Shown here: positions 5,466 through 6,675 of the stretch, piece after piece | Position numbering within the stretch: the stretch's first letter is position 1 | Layout of the letters: each line of letters opens with the position of its first letter | DNA from: Chloroflexota bacterium | Lineage (GTDB): Bacteria > Chloroflexota > Anaerolineae > Anaerolineales > Villigracilaceae | DNA: 6,675 nucleotides | Assembly: GCA_026389975.1 (NCBI GenBank) | Contig: JAPLGV010000086.1 | Span: 1-6,675, forward strand | Direction of reading: 5' to 3' | Made by a program: the position numbers and the translations under genes | The notes under the pieces: generated by a model | Seen by the model: the letters and a program-made list of their open reading frames with translations, nothing else | Told to the model about the DNA's origin: nothing | Database searches by the model: none

Positions 5466-6341
5466 TCATTTTCGGGGATTCCAATTAACAACCACGATGC
5501 TGGCAAGGATGAGCAGCGCGCCGAGAAACAACTGCCAGGTAAGTTCTTCACGGAGGAAGACCACGCCCAGAATCACGCCGCCCAGCGGAAAGATATAACT
5601 GACCAGCGTGGTGCGGGTTGGGCCAATCTCGTGCAGGAGATAGTACCATAAAATGAGTGCCAGGCTTGAGCCGAGTACGCCCAGCCAGACCAAGGCCACC
5701 CAGGTGATGGGCAGGGACGGCAGGTGGACCGGTTTTTCGACAACCGGGATGATTGCCCACATCACTACGCTGGCTGTCAACAGGGGGGCAGCCCCCCGCA
5801 CCAGACCGGGAACGTGCTCCGTTTTAGCGCGGGCGAAGACAGTACTCCCGGCGTAGAAAAGTGAAGCAATGATGACCGCAGCTTGCCCGAGAATGGAATT
5901 GTGCCCGTCGGGCTGCAAATCCTTGCTGAGCAGAACAACCACGCCGCCGAAGCCTACCAGCAGGCCGAGTATTTTCTGGGCGGTCATGCGGTCGTCTCGC
6001 AGGGTATAGTGAGCGAGGATGATGGTGAAGAGCGGCACACTGGCATTCAAGATGGATGCCACCGCCGAGTCGATGGTCTTCTCGCCCCAAGAGATCAGGA
6101 CAAAAGGGATGGCGACGCTGGTGACGCCCAGAATGGAATAGGTGATCCAGGTGGCACGGTCCCGCGGCCACGGTGTGCGCAGGAAAATGGTCGCCAGGAT
6201 GCCGGTCAGCGCGCCGAAGACGACGCGCAACCCGACCAGCGTAAACGGACCGACTTCCTGCACGGCAATCTTGATCCACAGGAAGGAGGCGCTCCAAACC
6301 ACGCCGAGCAAAATAAAGACGAACCAGTGTTTTGGCTTCAT
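5466..6341 (-). CDS. EamA-domain transporter of the drug/metabolite transporter superfamily
   Basis: From the ATG at 6341 the product has 291 residues and about ten membrane segments arranged as two EamA (DUF6) repeats of five, the normal architecture. Counting from that Met, the first repeat begins KHWFVFILLGVVWSASFLWI and includes 'VGLRVVFGALTG' and 'ASILNASVPLFTIILAHYTLRDD', ending near residue 140. The second begins 'GQAAVIIASLFYAGSTVFARA' and includes 'LVWLGVLGSSLALILWYYLLHEIGPTRTTLVSYIFPLGGVILGVVFLREEL' (given here only to locate the conserved Pro and the terminal Glu pair). EamA proteins export or import small metabolites such as amino acids; substrate cannot be told. A GTG at 6362 would add seven residues (MIDLHKL); neither start has a clear ribosome binding site, and I prefer the ATG because the family-like MKPKHWF opening starts there. 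The gene lies upstream of era on the same strand, 135 bases away, with a repeat between. Confidence 0.88.
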   Translation of the reverse strand: MKPKHWFVFILLGVVWSASFLWIKIAVQEVGPFTLVGLRVVFGALTGILATIFLRTPWPRDRATWITYSILGVTSVAIPFVLISWGEKTIDSAVASILNASVPLFTIILAHYTLRDDRMTAQKILGLLVGFGGVVVLLSKDLQPDGHNSILGQAAVIIASLFYAGSTVFARAKTEHVPGLVRGAAPLLTASVVMWAIIPVVEKPVHLPSLPITWVALVWLGVLGSSLALILWYYLLHEIGPTRTTLVSYIFPLGGVILGVVFLREELTWQLFLGALLILASIVVVNWNPRK

Positions 6342-6419
6342 AAGTTTGTGCAAGTCTATCACGAATCACAACACATCACTTTACGCATTCTTGTGGGGAG
6401 CGGCTAAAGAGTTGGGTTT

Positions 6420-6452
6420 AAAAATCATCACCACGGCCCACTGTGGGGATGA
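6420..6452 (-). terminator. Intrinsic terminator for the zinc-ribbon gene, upstream of the EamA gene
   Basis: Read on the - strand, TCATC (6452-6448) pairs with GATGA (6429-6425) and CCAC (6446-6443) pairs with GTGG (6434-6431), with one C-T mismatch between and an 8-base loop. TTTTT (6424-6420) follows at once. Stem plus T run is the classical form. It would end the transcript of the gene at the right edge about 180 bases past its stop and insulate the EamA gene. Confidence 0.65.
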
Positions 6453-6462
6453 CAAAAGCACG

Positions 6463-6487
6463 CACCGTCCCGGTGTTCTTCCGGGAG
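6463..6487 (+). repeat. 25-bp GC-rich repeat, copy 2
   Basis: It matches 2673-2697 at 24 of 25 bases; the one change (T at 6477 for C at 2687) falls in the loop of one of the two alternative stems, leaving both stems intact: CACCG (6463-6467) with CGGTG (6471-6475), or CCCGG (6469-6473) with CCGGG (6481-6485). It lies in the transcribed 3' region of the zinc-ribbon gene if the terminator at 6420-6452 is used. Confidence 0.75.
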
Positions 6488-6534
6488 AGTTCACAGAGAA
6501 AAAACCAAGAATAAATCTAGGCGCCGTCAAACAT

Positions 6535-6564
6535 CAGGCCTCCGAGTTACGCCTCGAAGGCCTG
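6535..6564. other. Hairpin with CAGGCCT/AGGCCTG arms
   Basis: CAGGCCT (6535-6541) pairs with AGGCCTG (6558-6564), and CGAG (6543-6546) with CTCG (6553-6556), with one mismatch (C6542/A6557) and a six-base loop TTACGC. No T run is adjacent on either strand, so it is not an obvious terminator. It may be another small repeat or a structured part of the 3' untranslated region of the gene at the right edge. The rest of the 6342-6628 gap holds no gene that I can see. Confidence 0.5.
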
Positions 6565-6590
6565 AAAGTTACTGTTTTGATTGGATGGCC

Positions 6591-6620
6591 GCGTGGTAGT
6601 CCCGGTTCCAGCACGGGACA
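6591..6620 (+). repeat. 30-bp repeat, copy 2
   Basis: It matches the inverse of 3678-3707 at 25 of 30 bases (13 identical, then GTTCC and ACGGG blocks). In this copy GTCCCG (6599-6604) and CGGGAC (6614-6619) form a 6-bp stem with a nine-base loop. It lies about eight bases past the stop of the zinc-ribbon gene, comparable to the first copy at the end of the YhhN gene: in both cases the element is at the 3' end of a gene. Confidence 0.45.
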
Positions 6621-6628
6621 CTGGCTGG

Positions 6629-6675
6629 TTACATTTTTTTACCGCAATAAGGGCAAATCTTCCAGTCATCCTGAA
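6629..6675 (-). CDS. C-terminal end of a zinc-ribbon protein (partial)
   Basis: Reading leftwards from the right edge, one frame gives QDDWKICPYCGKKM followed by TAA (complement of 6629-6631). The CPYCG motif is one half of a zinc ribbon (Cys-x2-Cys), a common C-terminal tail in bacterial proteins, where it usually pairs with a second CxxC. Here only one knuckle is inside the window, so either the partner is upstream or it is a lone knuckle. Fourteen codons cannot show what the main domain does. The other two frames on this strand are less protein-like. A terminator at 6420-6452 in the same direction supports a real gene here. Confidence 0.65.
   Translation of the reverse strand, partial: QDDWKICPYCGKKM

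Noticed and set aside
4107..5651. A very long open frame (514 codons) on the + strand
   Set aside because: It runs antisense to the YhhN gene start, all of era and the end of the EamA gene, all of which have clear family motifs. Its translation is Arg/Gln/His-rich without any recognisable domain, as expected for an antisense frame in GC-rich DNA.
6376..6409. A promoter for the EamA gene on the - strand (TAAAGT with CTTTAG upstream)
   Set aside because: Both hexamers match the consensus poorly and the start codon itself is uncertain, so I cannot support it.

Overview
The window reads as an ordinary chromosomal stretch of a moderately GC-rich bacterium. Its gene order, short 5' leaders with TATAAT/TACAAT-like boxes, AGGAGG-type ribosome binding sites, and intergenic regions filled with short GC-rich hairpin repeats would suit a Chloroflexota (Anaerolineae-like) genome. 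That placement is an inference from style and protein flavour; there is no rRNA or other decisive marker in the window.

Layout, left to right. (1) The 3' end of a Phd/YefM-type antitoxin gene overlaps a complete PIN-domain toxin gene (vapC type) on the + strand. (2) About 340 bases without a gene follow, holding a long imperfect hairpin, a GGGCGACC/GGTCGCCC hairpin with a T run, and repeat-like sequence. (3) A SIMPL-domain (DUF541) lipoprotein gene follows, with its own -10 box, ribosome binding site and terminator hairpin. (4) Next is a beta-hydroxyacid dehydrogenase-family NAD(P) oxidoreductase with its own TATAAT box. (5) A 118-base gap is made almost entirely of two repeat elements, then comes a YitT-family membrane protein gene. 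(6) A strong hairpin separates this + strand group from a convergent - strand group, which reads right to left: the last 14 codons of a zinc-ribbon protein gene, an EamA/DMT-type transporter, the ribosome-assembly GTPase Era, and a YhhN/TMEM86-family membrane protein.

The genes do not form one pathway. The toxin-antitoxin pair is one two-gene unit. era and the YhhN gene are 36 bases apart and are probably co-transcribed. The EamA gene could lead the same operon, but a 135-base gap filled by a repeat lies between it and era. The other genes look like independent housekeeping or accessory units.

The most distinctive feature is not a gene. Every intergenic gap longer than about 100 bases carries hairpin-forming, repeat-like sequence, and two of these elements recur within the window: a 25-bp element at 24/25 identity, and a 30-bp element in opposite orientation at 25/30, one copy of which overlaps the end of the YhhN gene. 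I found no convincing sign of a previously undescribed multi-gene system, CRISPR array, transposase, prophage, tRNA or rRNA.
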